Positions 8,087 through 16,579 are shown, numbered from the stretch's first letter. The stretch: DNA of 20,664 nt from Elusimicrobiota bacterium (GCA_028865585.1 JAGWJU010000006.1:1-20664), one strand, 5' to 3'. Notes: generated by a model from the letters alone, not told the origin. Translations and numbers: made by a program.

Positions 8087-8905
8087 GTGAACGAGCCCAG
8101 CGGCGACATCATCGAGGTCAAGGACCTCGTCAAAACCTTCGGGAGCTTCACCGCCGTGGGAGGATTGTCCTTCTCGGTCAAGCGCGGCGAAATCTTCTCC
8201 TTTTTGGGTCCCAACGGCGCGGGCAAGACCACGACCATCAAGATGCTCACGACCTTGCTGCGCCCCGACTCCGGCCTAATCCGCATCGCGGGGCTGGATC
8301 CCGCGCGGGAGCCATTGGAAGTGCGCCGGAAGTTCGGCATCGTTTTTCAGGACGCGAGCTTGGACGACGAGCTGACCGCGTGGGAGAACATGTTTTTCCA
8401 CGCGGTGCTCTACGCCGTGCCTGCGGCCGAGCGCGCGACGCGCATCGAGGACATGCTGCGCTTCGTGGGCCTTTGGGACAGGCGCGGCGACTTGGTTAAG
8501 CATTTTTCAGGCGGCATGAAGCGGCGGCTTGAGATCGCGCGCTGCCTCTCGCACAGGCCTGAGCTGATTTTCCTGGACGAACCTACCTCGGGGCTGGATC
8601 CGCAGAACCGCAGCCGGCTCTGGGAGCATCTGCGGCGGCTTAATTAGGAACTGGGCACCACGATTTTTTTGACCACGCACTCGATGGAGGAGGCCGAGAA
8701 GGTTTCCGGCCGCATCCTCGTCATCGACGGCGGGAAAATCGCGGCCGAGGGCACGCCCGGCGAGATTAAGCGCCGGACCGAGACGGACACGCTCGAGGAG
8801 GCGTTTCTGGCACTGACCGGCCGCGACCTGCGCGACGACGCGCCGCCAGGCGCGCTCGACGGGATGCGCCAAGCGCGCGCGGTCTGGAAGGGGAAAAATC
8901 GATGA
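8087..8905 (+). pseudogene. ABC-2 exporter ATPase interrupted by an in-frame TAG
   Basis: The ATP-binding subunit of a DrrA/CcmA-like exporter. From GTG 8087 the frame carries Walker A GPNGAGKTT (41-49), Q-loop Gln88, signature FSGGM (140-144), Walker B LIFLDEP (160-166) and D-loop SGLD (168-171), then TAG at codon 187 (8645-8647). The same frame continues without a shift: ELGTTIFLTTHSMEEAE with the switch His198, then the usual C-terminal part to TGA at 8905, 272 codons in all, normal family length. The 186-residue product lacks the H-loop and should not hydrolyse ATP properly. One base change (for example CAG to TAG) explains it; an assembly error or a very recent mutation are both possible. 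TAG ends at least five other genes here, so recoding is unlikely. The permease start overlaps the TGA (ATGA). Confidence 0.85.
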
Positions 8906-9672
8906 TGGCGGCGTCCTCGTCGTCCCTGGGCGCGGTCTGGGGGCTGTGGCTGCGGCAGATCAAGCGCTACCTGCGCTCGCGCTCCCGGCTCATCGGCTCC
9001 CTGGGCCAGCCCGTGCTCTTTCTGGTGGCCCTGGGCTTCGGCTTCGGGCCGGTGTTCCAGAAAGCCGGCGGAGGGAACTACATCCAATTCCTGACGCCCG
9101 GCATCGTTTTGATGGGCGTCTTGTTCACCGCGATTTTTTCGGGCATCGAGATTATCTGGGACCGGCAGTTCGGCTTCCTGAAAGAAACCCTGGTGGCTCC
9201 AGCGCCGCGGATCTTCATCATGCTGGGGCGCACGCTGGGGGGAGCCAGCATCGCGATCATGCAGGGCTTCTTGGTGCTCGCGGTCTCCTTTGCGGCGGGG
9301 TTCCGCCTCGAGTCCTGGACGCGCCTGCCGGCCGCCGCGGTCTTCATGGGGCTGACCGCCGTGGCCTTTACGGCGCTGGGCACCGCCATCGCCTCCGTGC
9401 TGGAAGACATGCAGGGCTTCCAGCTCATTATGAACTTCCTGGTCATGCCCATCTTCTTCTTCTCGGGCTCTATTTTCCCTTTGAAGAGCCTGCCGCGCTT
9501 TTTGACCGACGTGGCCGCGGCCAATCCTTTGACCTACGGCGTCGACGGCCTGCGCTTGGCGCTTGAGGGCGGATCGTACGCGGCGATGGGGCGGGACGCC
9601 GCGGTGCTCGCCGGGGTTGCGGCCGTTCTGGTCGTCGCGGGCGGGAATCTGTTCTCCCGCATCCAGGCCTAG
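8902..9672 (+). CDS. ABC-2 type exporter permease
   Basis: A 256-residue membrane subunit of the ABC-2 family (DrrB/NodJ-like), partner of the upstream ATPase. Six hydrophobic segments follow an amphipathic N-terminal stretch (LWLRQIKRYLRSRSR). The family motif FGFLKETLVAPAPR (about 91-104) and the terminal-half block LVMPIFFFSGSIFPL ... ANPLTYGVDGLR are clear. Such pairs export lipids, polysaccharide or small toxic molecules; the substrate is unknown. ATG 8902 overlaps the ATPase stop (ATGA), so expression depends on translation reaching it; the amber stop 255 bases upstream could therefore also lower this subunit. The gene looks intact. It converges on the nuclease gene with only six bases between stops. 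Confidence 0.9.
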   Translation: MMAASSSSLGAVWGLWLRQIKRYLRSRSRLIGSLGQPVLFLVALGFGFGPVFQKAGGGNYIQFLTPGIVLMGVLFTAIFSGIEIIWDRQFGFLKETLVAPAPRIFIMLGRTLGGASIAIMQGFLVLAVSFAAGFRLESWTRLPAAAVFMGLTAVAFTALGTAIASVLEDMQGFQLIMNFLVMPIFFFSGSIFPLKSLPRFLTDVAAANPLTYGVDGLRLALEGGSYAAMGRDAAVLAGVAAVLVVAGGNLFSRIQA

Positions 9673-9678
9673 CGCTGG

Positions 9679-10824
9679 CTAGTTCTTCGGCAGGATCGGC
9701 GCGCGCCCGTCCCAAGTCGCGCCGCTTAAATCAGGCTTCTTGAGGTTAAGGCGCCCATGCTTGCGCCACGCGCCCGCCATCGCTGAGGCTTTTTCCTGCG
9801 GCGCCGCAAAATCCGGGTTTTGCCCCAGGGACTGGTCCAGCAGGAAGGCCAGCCGCACCGCGGCCTGCTGCAGGCGCTTGAAGGCGATCGGCTGCATCTG
9901 GGATTGGTAGTCGTCTCCCAAAGGCACGGCGCGCGCGCCCGGGCTGGCGGCCTTGGCCGCGAAGTAGTTCGGATAAATCGTGTTCTTGGCGATGTTGAAG
10001 CCCTCGCCGATGCCGGCGTTGATGACGGCGTCGAGGCCGCCCTGGGTCCAGCCGTCGATTTCGCTCTGGGGCAGCCGACTTAAGTCTTTCTTCAAAAGCT
10101 CGGCCAAGGCCTTGGCGTTCATGGCGTTTTGGGCGCCAATGGCGCCGTCCCACAGGTGGTGAAGGCTCTGGCGTCGGCCCTGAAAAATCACCTGCTCCTT
10201 GTTGCCGCCTTCGTCGTTATCGTTGGTCACGTGCAGGGGCTGGTGCGCGTCGGCCTCCAGGTGCACGAGGTACATGAGCGCCATGCGCCGTCGGCGCAAG
10301 ACGGAAGCGGCCTGCGCTTGAGCTTGCTGGGGCGCGGCGCCGGCCGGGAGCTCGGGCGCGGGCGCGCGCAGGACGCCGACCGCGAACTGGACCTGGCCGC
10401 GAACGCAGTCCTCTACGGAATCCTGCATGGCCGTAGCCGTGGGGCCGGTGGCGGCCTCGTCGCAGTCCTTATATTGATCGATGGCGGCCGTGACGGGCGT
10501 CTGGCTCACCTCGGCTGAAAGCGGGATGTTGACGAAGTGCCAAGGCGCGGTCAGATCGTCTTGCTGAAGCGGCGGATCGAAAAGTCCCGCGCAATCCGTG
10601 CTCGCGTCGCGCAGCGCATCCGCGCAGTTGGCGATTTGATCTAAGGTGACGTTGCCGAGAATTTGAGAGAGAGCCGTCTGGGTCTGGGGAGAGACCATGT
10701 CCTCGGCCAAGAAGCCCACGGCTTCATGGCCGACGGGTCCCCAGCAGAAGGCTGAAGCGGGCTGAAGGAGGATGAGCGCGCTCGCAACGCAGGAGAACAG
10801 CATCCGGCTGGATTTAAATTGCAT
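9679..10824 (-). CDS. Secreted S1/P1-type nuclease
   Basis: A 381-residue exported zinc nuclease that cuts single-stranded DNA/RNA and can remove 3'-phosphates from nucleotides. Residues 1-27 are a signal peptide; cutting after AFC (25-27) would make Trp28 of WGPVGH the mature N terminus, as in P1/S1 where that Trp binds zinc. The ligand set is visible: Trp28, His33, the Asp in NCADALRD, His in PWHFVNIP, the HLEADAHQPLH block (three ligands) and HHLWD. The start is ATG 10824 rather than ATG 10863, because a TATAAT box (10835-10840) lies between them and the signal peptide begins at 10824. Length exceeds fungal P1 (270) by an Ala/Gln-rich insert near 175-190 and a C-terminal tail. Confidence 0.92.
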   Translation of the reverse strand: MQFKSSRMLFSCVASALILLQPASAFCWGPVGHEAVGFLAEDMVSPQTQTALSQILGNVTLDQIANCADALRDASTDCAGLFDPPLQQDDLTAPWHFVNIPLSAEVSQTPVTAAIDQYKDCDEAATGPTATAMQDSVEDCVRGQVQFAVGVLRAPAPELPAGAAPQQAQAQAASVLRRRRMALMYLVHLEADAHQPLHVTNDNDEGGNKEQVIFQGRRQSLHHLWDGAIGAQNAMNAKALAELLKKDLSRLPQSEIDGWTQGGLDAVINAGIGEGFNIAKNTIYPNYFAAKAASPGARAVPLGDDYQSQMQPIAFKRLQQAAVRLAFLLDQSLGQNPDFAAPQEKASAMAGAWRKHGRLNLKKPDLSGATWDGRAPILPKN

Positions 10825-10834
10825 CGTCGATTCT

Positions 10835-10840
10835 ATTATA
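10835..10840 (-). promoter_or_regulatory. -10 box of the S1/P1 nuclease gene
   Basis: A perfect TATAAT on the minus strand lies 10 bases before ATG 10824. No recognisable -35 is present 16-18 bp upstream. The start codon would be only a few bases from the transcript end, and no Shine-Dalgarno is visible. Confidence 0.5.
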
Positions 10841-10857
10841 ACGGGATCGAAATCACG

Positions 10858-10871
10858 GCGCATGAGGCTTT
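10858..10871 (-). repeat. Second copy of the 14-bp motif
   Basis: Identical to 1226-1239 and in the same orientation relative to the downstream exported-protein gene. It lies just upstream of the nuclease -10 box, where an activator or repressor could bind. Confidence 0.35.
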
Positions 10872-10873
10872 CG

Positions 10874-10890
10874 CCCCCTGTTTGTGGGGG
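10874..10890 (-). terminator. Hairpin between lipase-like and nuclease genes
   Basis: CCCCC (10874-10878) and GGGGG (10886-10890) form a 5-bp stem with a 7-base loop in the 92-base gap between two same-strand genes. There is no clear U tract on the minus strand, so it may be a weak or factor-dependent terminator of the lipase-like transcript, or a processing site. Confidence 0.3.
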
Positions 10891-10955
10891 TCCTTTGGCC
10901 CGAGCCTAATTAAGGAAGCGTCCCGTCCGTCACTTGATTCGGGCAGCCTTGCCTC

Positions 10956-12473
10956 CTAATATTTGCGGGCGCGACGCTGGAATTCCCGCGCCTTGCGCCG
11001 GGCGAGGATCATGCGCAAGAGGCCGATGAAGACGCGCCGCCCGGGCGTGTCTCCGCGCGCCAAGAGCGCGTCGAAGTGGCTGAGATTGCGCAGGATGACC
11101 CGCTCCATTTCCGGGAAGAACTGGTTCGAGAGCGGCACCAGGCCGTCGCTCTTGATGCCGGCCTTCGCCAGGCCCGAGGCCATGAGCCGGCGCTTCTCCG
11201 CCGGCACGACCTTGATCCGCTCCAGGACGGACCAGGGGCCCGGCATGGTCTCCGGCGCGCGCGGCTTTGAAAGGTAGCCGGCCAAGGCGACGGTGGGGAC
11301 GCGCCGCAGGATTCTTTCGATTTGCCTTTTGTGCGTCCGGTAGTGCTCCTGCGAGGACGCGGTGGTCATCTCGAGGATGGAGCGGCGGGAGCCGCCCAGC
11401 GACTCCAGGAAAAAATAAATCAGGCGCTTGTAGGGCCCTTCCACGACCCGATCGGCTCCCTCCGCGCCCAAAAACGGGCCCTGGATGGGGATCCAGGAGA
11501 CGCGGTCCAAGAGGCGCCGCTTGACGGGGGAGGCCTCGAGGGCTTCGAGCGCGCGCAGGACGTCCAAGGCGCCGTGGCTGTGCGGGATGAACACGACGCG
11601 GCGGTCCCGATTGGCCTCCTCCTCGACGATGGCCGCCAGGCGCGCGGCGTTTTGTTCGGAGGGCTGCTCGGTATTGACGTTGGAGGTGCGGTAGGGAATC
11701 CTGTAGTGCTCGGCGAAGCGCGTGATGCCCTCGAAGTATTGCGGGGTCTCCCCGGCTTTCCCGGAATGGCGCAGGTGGTTGGAAAGAAGCCCGCCCACGA
11801 AGACCAGAACGGTCTTGCGGCGGAGCTCGTGGAGCTCCTCGGGGGTAAAGCCGCGGTTCCCGGCGAGCGCGTGCTCGGCCGTGACGTCCCGGCCGCGCCC
11901 GGGTCGAATGGGCCGGGCCGGCGGCGCCGCGGCTTTTTCTCCCCAGGAATCCATGAAGGACTCCTCGAAATCCGAGATTTGCCTGCGCGCGGCCTTGGCG
12001 CGGCGGGCGAGGGTCTGGTTCAGCGCTTGGGCGCGCGCCGTCTTGACCAAGTTCTCCGCGAACGCCGGATTTCGAACGGCGGGCGCTCCGGCGGGCGCCG
12101 GCGCGGGCGGTTGCCCTCGGAGGATTCGGGAAACGGCGAAGCCGACCGGAAGCGCCGGGGGCGCGGCCGCGGTCCGCAAAGCCCGGGGGGCCGGGGGCGC
12201 CAAAACGGCGCGGGGAGCAAAAGAGGAGCCGGGAAGCTCGTCCAAGCCGGTGAGATCTTGCGCGGGCAGCAAGCCGGGAGAATCCGGCCCCGTAAGCGGC
12301 GCGGGCAGGACGGCCGGGAAAGCGCCGGGAAGGGCCGGCGCTTCTCCCGAGGTTTCCGCGATTTCCGCGGCCGGGCCGGGGCTGCGCACGGCGAGGAGGA
12401 CGGAGGCCGCGATGGCCGCGGCCAGAAGCGCGCGAATTCGGCCCGCGAAGGGCCCCGGGGAAATGCGGCTCAT
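10956..12473 (-). CDS. Exported alpha/beta-hydrolase (lipase-like)
   Basis: A 505-residue protein. Residues 1-36 look like a signal peptide or anchor (ALLAAAIAASVLLAV). Residues 36-135 are Ala/Pro-rich and probably disordered; 138-180 are charged and likely helical. The hydrolase fold begins near 219 (KTVLVFVGGLL) and holds a plausible triad: Ser299 in IPHSHGALD, Asp443 in SDGLVPLS and His466 in LSHFD, in the usual Ser-Asp-His order. The elbow reads PHSHG rather than the usual GxSxG. The substrate is probably an ester or lipid; a cell-wall or peptide substrate cannot be excluded. ATG 12473 has no Shine-Dalgarno. It follows tag by 64 bases on the same strand, so it could be read from that operon or from its own promoter. 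Confidence 0.72.
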   Translation of the reverse strand: MSRISPGPFAGRIRALLAAAIAASVLLAVRSPGPAAEIAETSGEAPALPGAFPAVLPAPLTGPDSPGLLPAQDLTGLDELPGSSFAPRAVLAPPAPRALRTAAAPPALPVGFAVSRILRGQPPAPAPAGAPAVRNPAFAENLVKTARAQALNQTLARRAKAARRQISDFEESFMDSWGEKAAAPPARPIRPGRGRDVTAEHALAGNRGFTPEELHELRRKTVLVFVGGLLSNHLRHSGKAGETPQYFEGITRFAEHYRIPYRTSNVNTEQPSEQNAARLAAIVEEEANRDRRVVFIPHSHGALDVLRALEALEASPVKRRLLDRVSWIPIQGPFLGAEGADRVVEGPYKRLIYFFLESLGGSRRSILEMTTASSQEHYRTHKRQIERILRRVPTVALAGYLSKPRAPETMPGPWSVLERIKVVPAEKRRLMASGLAKAGIKSDGLVPLSNQFFPEMERVILRNLSHFDALLARGDTPGRRVFIGLLRMILARRKAREFQRRARKY

Positions 12474-12487
12474 GGAAAAAGCTTAAG

Positions 12488-12516
12488 CGAAAAGGGCCGC
12501 AGCGGACAGGGCCTTT
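12488..12516 (-). terminator. Imperfect terminator-like hairpin after tag
   Basis: On the minus strand AAAGGCCC and GGCCCTTT can pair around a 10-base loop with one mismatch, followed by further T. It lies in the 64-base gap between tag and the lipase-like gene and may end the hsp20-to-tag transcript. The pairing is imperfect. Confidence 0.3.
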
Positions 12517-12537
12517 GGGCTTTTAAGCCGTGGGCCT

Positions 12538-13098
12538 TTAGGCTCGGGCGACTTCTTTGCGCCGGAAGCAGAACGGGGCGTGATCGTTGACCATGCCGGC
12601 GGCCTGCATGTGCGCGTAGACCACGGTGGGCCCGAGAAACTTAAAGCCTCGGGACTTCAAGTCCTTGGCCCAATCCTCGGCCTTGGCGCCGGCCCAGGAC
12701 CACATATACTTGGAGAACGTGCCGAACTCGCGCCGCACCTCGAGGAACACGCGGGCGTTGTGCGCCGCGGCCGCGATTTTGGCGCGGTTGCGCACCACGC
12801 TGGGGTCCCGGACGATGCGCGCCAAGTCCTTGGCGCCGAAGCGCGCGACCTTGGCGTAGTCGAAGCCGGAAAAGGCCTTGCGGAAGTTCTCCCGCTTGCC
12901 CAGCACGATGCGCCAGGAGAGCCCCGCCTGGAAGGTCTCCAGCACCAAAAACTCGTAGATTTTACGGTCATCGCGCACGGGCACGCCCCACTCCTCGTCA
13001 TGGTAGCGAACGTAGAGCGCGTCTCCGGGCGGAACCCAGCGGCAGCGCCGCCGGACCGGGGGGATCCCGGTGGCGGATTTTTTCGCGCGCCTCGTCAC
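12538..13098 (-). CDS. tag: DNA-3-methyladenine glycosylase I
   Basis: A 186-residue base-excision repair enzyme that removes 3-methyladenine from alkylated DNA; E. coli Tag is 187 residues. Starting at GTG 13098, Cys19 and His33 (YHDEEWG) plus His173 (VNDH) and Cys177 match the zinc-binding residues of Tag. Glu54 in LETFQAGLSW matches the catalytic glutamate, and RGFKFLGPTVVYAHMQAAGMVNDH is the strongly conserved C-terminal block. GTG overlaps the glgB TGA (GTGA), so it is translationally coupled to glgB. The frame stays open far upstream inside glgB, but that part is antisense-like noise with no homology. The link of a repair glycosylase to a glycogen operon is positional only. Confidence 0.95.
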   Translation of the reverse strand: MTRRAKKSATGIPPVRRRCRWVPPGDALYVRYHDEEWGVPVRDDRKIYEFLVLETFQAGLSWRIVLGKRENFRKAFSGFDYAKVARFGAKDLARIVRDPSVVRNRAKIAAAAHNARVFLEVRREFGTFSKYMWSWAGAKAEDWAKDLKSRGFKFLGPTVVYAHMQAAGMVNDHAPFCFRRKEVARA

Positions 13099-15023
13099 GG
13101 AAGCGGCTTCTGCCCTTCCGGCGTGAAGAACAGGGCCGAGAGCGGCGGCAGCGTCAGGCGGAGCGAGTGCGGCCGGCCGTGCCAGGAGGCGTTCTCGGCC
13201 CGCACGCCGCCGAAGTTGCCCTGGCCGCTGCCCCAGTAGTCCTTGGCGTCGCTGTTCAAGGCCTCCGTCCAGAGCCCGCCGCGGGGCACGCCCACGCGGT
13301 AGTCCCGCCGCACGACCGGGCTCAAGTTGAACACGCCGACGGCCACGCGGCCTTGTCCGTCTTTGCGCAGAAGCGTGATCACGTTCTGGTCCGCGTCGCC
13401 GCAGTCGATCCACTCGAAGCCGGCCGGGTCGCAGTCCAAGGCGTGCATGGCGGGCTCTTTCGCATAGAAGCGGTTTAAGTCCGACAGCCAGCGCTTGATG
13501 CCCGCGTGGGGCGCGAACGGCGCCTCGTGCCAGTCGAGGCTCTGGTCGTGGTTCCACTCGGACCATTGGCCGAACTCCGAGCCCATGAACAACAGTTTCT
13601 TGCCCGGCTGCGCGTGCATGTAGCCGAAAAGGAGCCGCAGGTTGGCGCACTTTTGCCACTCGTCCTGGCCCGCCATCTTGCCGTAGAGCGAGCCCTTGCC
13701 GTGGGTCACCTCGTCGTGAGAGAGGGGCAGGATGAAGTTCTCGTGGAAGGCGTAAAGCATGCGGAAGGTGAGGCTGCCGTGCTGGTATTTGCGGAAGAGC
13801 GGATCGGTCGAGAAGTACGACAGAGTGTCGTGCATCCAGCCCATGTCCCACTTCAAGCCGAAGCCCAGGCCCCCCACGTAGGTCGGCCGCGAGACCGCGG
13901 GCCAGGCGGTCGACTCCTCGGCGAAGGTCTGCACGTCCGGGTGGCGGCTGTAGACCTCGGAGTTAAGCTCCTTCAGGAACTCGATGGCCTCGAGATTTTC
14001 CCGCCCGCCGTGGCGGTTGGGAATCCAATCGCCGCTCTTGCGGGAGTAGTCCAGGTAGAGCATGGAGGCGACCGCGTCCACGCGCAGGCCGTCGACGTGG
14101 TATTTTTCGAGCCAATAAAGCGCGCTGGAAATGAGGAAGCTCCGCACCTCGTGGCGGCCGTAGTTGAAGACGTAACTGCCCCAGTCGGGGTGCACGCCCT
14201 GCTTGGGGTCGGCGTGCTCGTAGAGCGCGGTGCCGTCGTAGAGCCCCAAGCCGTGGGCGTCGGTGGCGAAGTGGGAGGGTACCCAGTCCAGGATGACGCC
14301 GACGCCGTTCTGGTGCAGGATGTCCACGAAATTCATGAAGTCCTTGGGGCTGCCGTGGCGCGCGGTGGGCGCGAAGTAGCCCAGGCTTTGGTAGCCCCAG
14401 GAGCCGGAGAAGGGGTGCTCCATCACGGGCATGAGCTCGACGTGGGTGAATCCCGCCTCGCGAACGTAGCTTGAGAGCTCTTCGGCCAGCTCGCGGTACG
14501 TCAAAAAGCCGTTGCCCGCTTCGGGCTTGCGGCGCCAGGAGCCCAGGTGCACCTCGTAAATCGAAATGGGGGAGGCGATGGAGTTTTTGCCAGCGCGGGA
14601 CGCCATCCATTTTCCGTCTTTCCAGTCGTGGTCGAGCGAGGCCACCTTGCAGGCCGTGAGCGGCGGCTCCTCGAAGGCGAAGGCGAACGGGTCGATTTTG
14701 TCCACCTTCATGTTCCCGCGATCGGACTGGATCCAGTACTTGTAGAGCGAGCCCTCGCGCGCCTCGGGCACGAAGCCCGCCCAGATGCCGGAACTGCCCT
14801 GCGGGTGAAGCAGGTCCCTGGTCTTGCTCCAATCGTTGAAGTCGCCCATGACGCAGACCTTGCTCGCGCTGGGCGCCCAGACCGCGAAGAACACGCCCGG
14901 CTTGCCGGCGAGCGCCCCCGGGTGCGCGCCCAGCACGTCGTAGAGCCTGAAGTGCCGGCCCTCGTTGAAGAGGTAAAGGTCCTGCGCGCCGATGTGGTTT
15001 TGGCCCGGATGATCGATTCTCAT
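13095..15023 (-). CDS. glgB: 1,4-alpha-glucan branching enzyme
   Basis: A 642-residue GH13 enzyme that makes alpha-1,6 branches in glycogen. Domains: short N-terminal region with LYLFNEGRHFRLYDVLGAH (16-34), a CBM48 module (about 40-120), the TIM-barrel (about 150-520), and a C-terminal beta domain. Catalytic residues are Asp316 (DGLRVDAVAS), Glu369 (FAEEST) and Asp437 (LSHDEVTHGKG). Length is like the shorter, single-CBM48 class (E. coli GlgB is 728). ATG 15023 lies 11 bases after the malQ stop with no clear Shine-Dalgarno. No glgC or glgA is in the window, so the branching enzyme pairs here with malQ only. It acts in the cytosol. Confidence 0.97.
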   Translation of the reverse strand: MRIDHPGQNHIGAQDLYLFNEGRHFRLYDVLGAHPGALAGKPGVFFAVWAPSASKVCVMGDFNDWSKTRDLLHPQGSSGIWAGFVPEAREGSLYKYWIQSDRGNMKVDKIDPFAFAFEEPPLTACKVASLDHDWKDGKWMASRAGKNSIASPISIYEVHLGSWRRKPEAGNGFLTYRELAEELSSYVREAGFTHVELMPVMEHPFSGSWGYQSLGYFAPTARHGSPKDFMNFVDILHQNGVGVILDWVPSHFATDAHGLGLYDGTALYEHADPKQGVHPDWGSYVFNYGRHEVRSFLISSALYWLEKYHVDGLRVDAVASMLYLDYSRKSGDWIPNRHGGRENLEAIEFLKELNSEVYSRHPDVQTFAEESTAWPAVSRPTYVGGLGFGLKWDMGWMHDTLSYFSTDPLFRKYQHGSLTFRMLYAFHENFILPLSHDEVTHGKGSLYGKMAGQDEWQKCANLRLLFGYMHAQPGKKLLFMGSEFGQWSEWNHDQSLDWHEAPFAPHAGIKRWLSDLNRFYAKEPAMHALDCDPAGFEWIDCGDADQNVITLLRKDGQGRVAVGVFNLSPVVRRDYRVGVPRGGLWTEALNSDAKDYWGSGQGNFGGVRAENASWHGRPHSLRLTLPPLSALFFTPEGQKPLP

Positions 15024-15034
15024 AAATAAACGAG

Positions 15035-16579
15035 TCAGCGGCCGGTGCCGCGCGCCAAGTCCGCCAAAGTCTTGGCCAACTCGGGCGTGAGGGCCGTTTC
15101 GTCCAGCCGCCAGCGCCAGTTGCCTTTAGGCTCGCCCGGGAAGTTCATGCGCGCGGAACTCCCGAGGCCCAGCGCGTCCTGCAGGGGGACAACCGCCGTC
15201 TGCGCGGGGGACTCGTAGACCGCCTTGATGAAGCCCCACTGGGGCGCGGCGGGGTCCGCGCCGAAAGCCTTCATCAGGAAACTCTTGTCCTTGCGCTTGG
15301 AGAGCCAGCCCAGGAGGGTGTCGTTGTCGTGCGTTCCGGTGCAGGCGAGGCTCGCGGCGGGATATCCCTGCGGCGGGTCTTCCACGCGCCCGTCCCCCAT
15401 TGAGAACTGCAGGACCTTGATGCCGGGAAAGCGGAAGGCGTCGCGCAGTTCCGAAACGTCGGGGCCGACCAGGCCCAAGTCCTCGGCGATGATCTGCAGC
15501 TCCGGCAGCTGCTTGCGCACGGCCGCGAAGAAATCATGGCCAGGGCCGGGCGTCCATTCCCCGCCGCGCGCGGTCTTGGCGCCGGCCGGCACCGCCCAGT
15601 AGCGCGCGAAGCCGATGAAGTGGTCCAGGCGCACGGCGTCAAAGAGCCTGGAGGCGCGCAGAAGGCGCCTGGTCCACCAGGAGTAGCCGTCCTCGGCGAG
15701 CTTGTCCCAGCGGTAGAGCGGGTTGCCCCAGAGCTGGCCGTCCCTGGAAAAATAATCGGGCGGCACGCCGGCCACGGCCTCGGGGCGCAAGTCGGCGTCC
15801 AAACGGAATATTTCCGGGCGCGACCAAACCTCGGCGCTGTCGTAGGCCACGTAGAGCGGCACGTCGCCGATGAAGCCCACGCCGCGCGCGGCCGCGTAGT
15901 TGCGCAGCGCCTCCCACTGGCGGCGGAAGAGATATTGCACGAACTGCCGGTAGGCCGACTCCTCGCCGGCTTGGCGCACGGTCTCGCGGGACCAGAAGCG
16001 GAAGCGCCGGTGGCGCAAGGGCTCCTCCCAGCGGCTCCAGGCTTTGCCGCCGTGGGCCTTCTTGAGCGCGCAGAACAGCCCGTAGTCGTCGAGCCAGTCG
16101 GAGGTCTCGACGCAGAAGGCGCGGAAATCGTCCCATTGCTCCGGCCGGCCCTTCTCGGAGAAACGAGCGAAGGCCTTGCGCAGCAGCTCTTCCTTGAAGC
16201 CTTCGGCCGCGTCGTAGTCGGTCTTGCGCGCGGAGAATTCGGGCGCCTGGGCCAAATCCTCGTCCGCCAAAAAGCCGTCCTGAACCAAAGCCTCCAGGCT
16301 GATGAAGAGCGGGTTGCCGGCGAAGGCCGAGGGGGAGGAATAGGGCGAGTCGCCGGGCCCCGGGGGCACGACCGGCAGCATCTGCCACCAGTGCTGGCCG
16401 GCGTCTTTTAGGAAATCGACGAAGCGATAAGCCGCGGGCCCCAGGTCGCCCACGCCGTGCGGTCCGGGAAGGGATGAAGCGTGGAGTAGGACGCCGGCCG
16501 CGCGGCGCGAGAGTTTCTGCGGCGCGGGGGCGGGCGCGGCCTCGCGGACCGCGTGGGCTTCGGCCGGTTCAGGCGCCAC
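15035..16579 (-). CDS. malQ: 4-alpha-glucanotransferase (amylomaltase)
   Basis: A 514-residue GH77 enzyme that transfers maltodextrin segments between alpha-1,4-glucans. Diagnostic blocks: LLHASSLPGPHGVGDLG (31-47), DSPYSSPSAFAGNP (77-90), FIGDVPLYVAYDSAEVW (236-252), nucleophile Asp319 in VRLDHFIGFARYW, acid/base Glu366 in IIAEDLG and Asp418 in GTHDNDT. The start is GTG 16579: GGAGG lies six bases before it, one of the clearest ribosome sites here, and it overlaps the rnhA end by 11 bases. This gives a 25-residue Ala/Pro-rich N-terminal extension that most MalQ proteins lack. With glgB it forms a glycogen/maltodextrin remodelling pair. Confidence 0.96.
   Translation of the reverse strand: MAPEPAEAHAVREAAPAPAPQKLSRRAAGVLLHASSLPGPHGVGDLGPAAYRFVDFLKDAGQHWWQMLPVVPPGPGDSPYSSPSAFAGNPLFISLEALVQDGFLADEDLAQAPEFSARKTDYDAAEGFKEELLRKAFARFSEKGRPEQWDDFRAFCVETSDWLDDYGLFCALKKAHGGKAWSRWEEPLRHRRFRFWSRETVRQAGEESAYRQFVQYLFRRQWEALRNYAAARGVGFIGDVPLYVAYDSAEVWSRPEIFRLDADLRPEAVAGVPPDYFSRDGQLWGNPLYRWDKLAEDGYSWWTRRLLRASRLFDAVRLDHFIGFARYWAVPAGAKTARGGEWTPGPGHDFFAAVRKQLPELQIIAEDLGLVGPDVSELRDAFRFPGIKVLQFSMGDGRVEDPPQGYPAASLACTGTHDNDTLLGWLSKRKDKSFLMKAFGADPAAPQWGFIKAVYESPAQTAVVPLQDALGLGSSARMNFPGEPKGNWRWRLDETALTPELAKTLADLARGTGR

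Noticed and set aside
8645..8647. TAG recoded as an amino acid genome-wide
   Set aside because: TAG ends the nucleobase permease, ABC permease, nuclease, lipase-like and glycosyltransferase genes at sensible positions.
11322..12590. 422-codon plus-strand frame opposite the lipase-like gene
   Set aside because: Gly/Arg-rich shadow; the minus frame has a signal peptide, a triad and family-like folding pattern.
13099..13851. Upstream extension of the tag reading frame inside glgB
   Set aside because: Entirely overlaps glgB and has no homology; GTG 13098 gives the normal Tag length.
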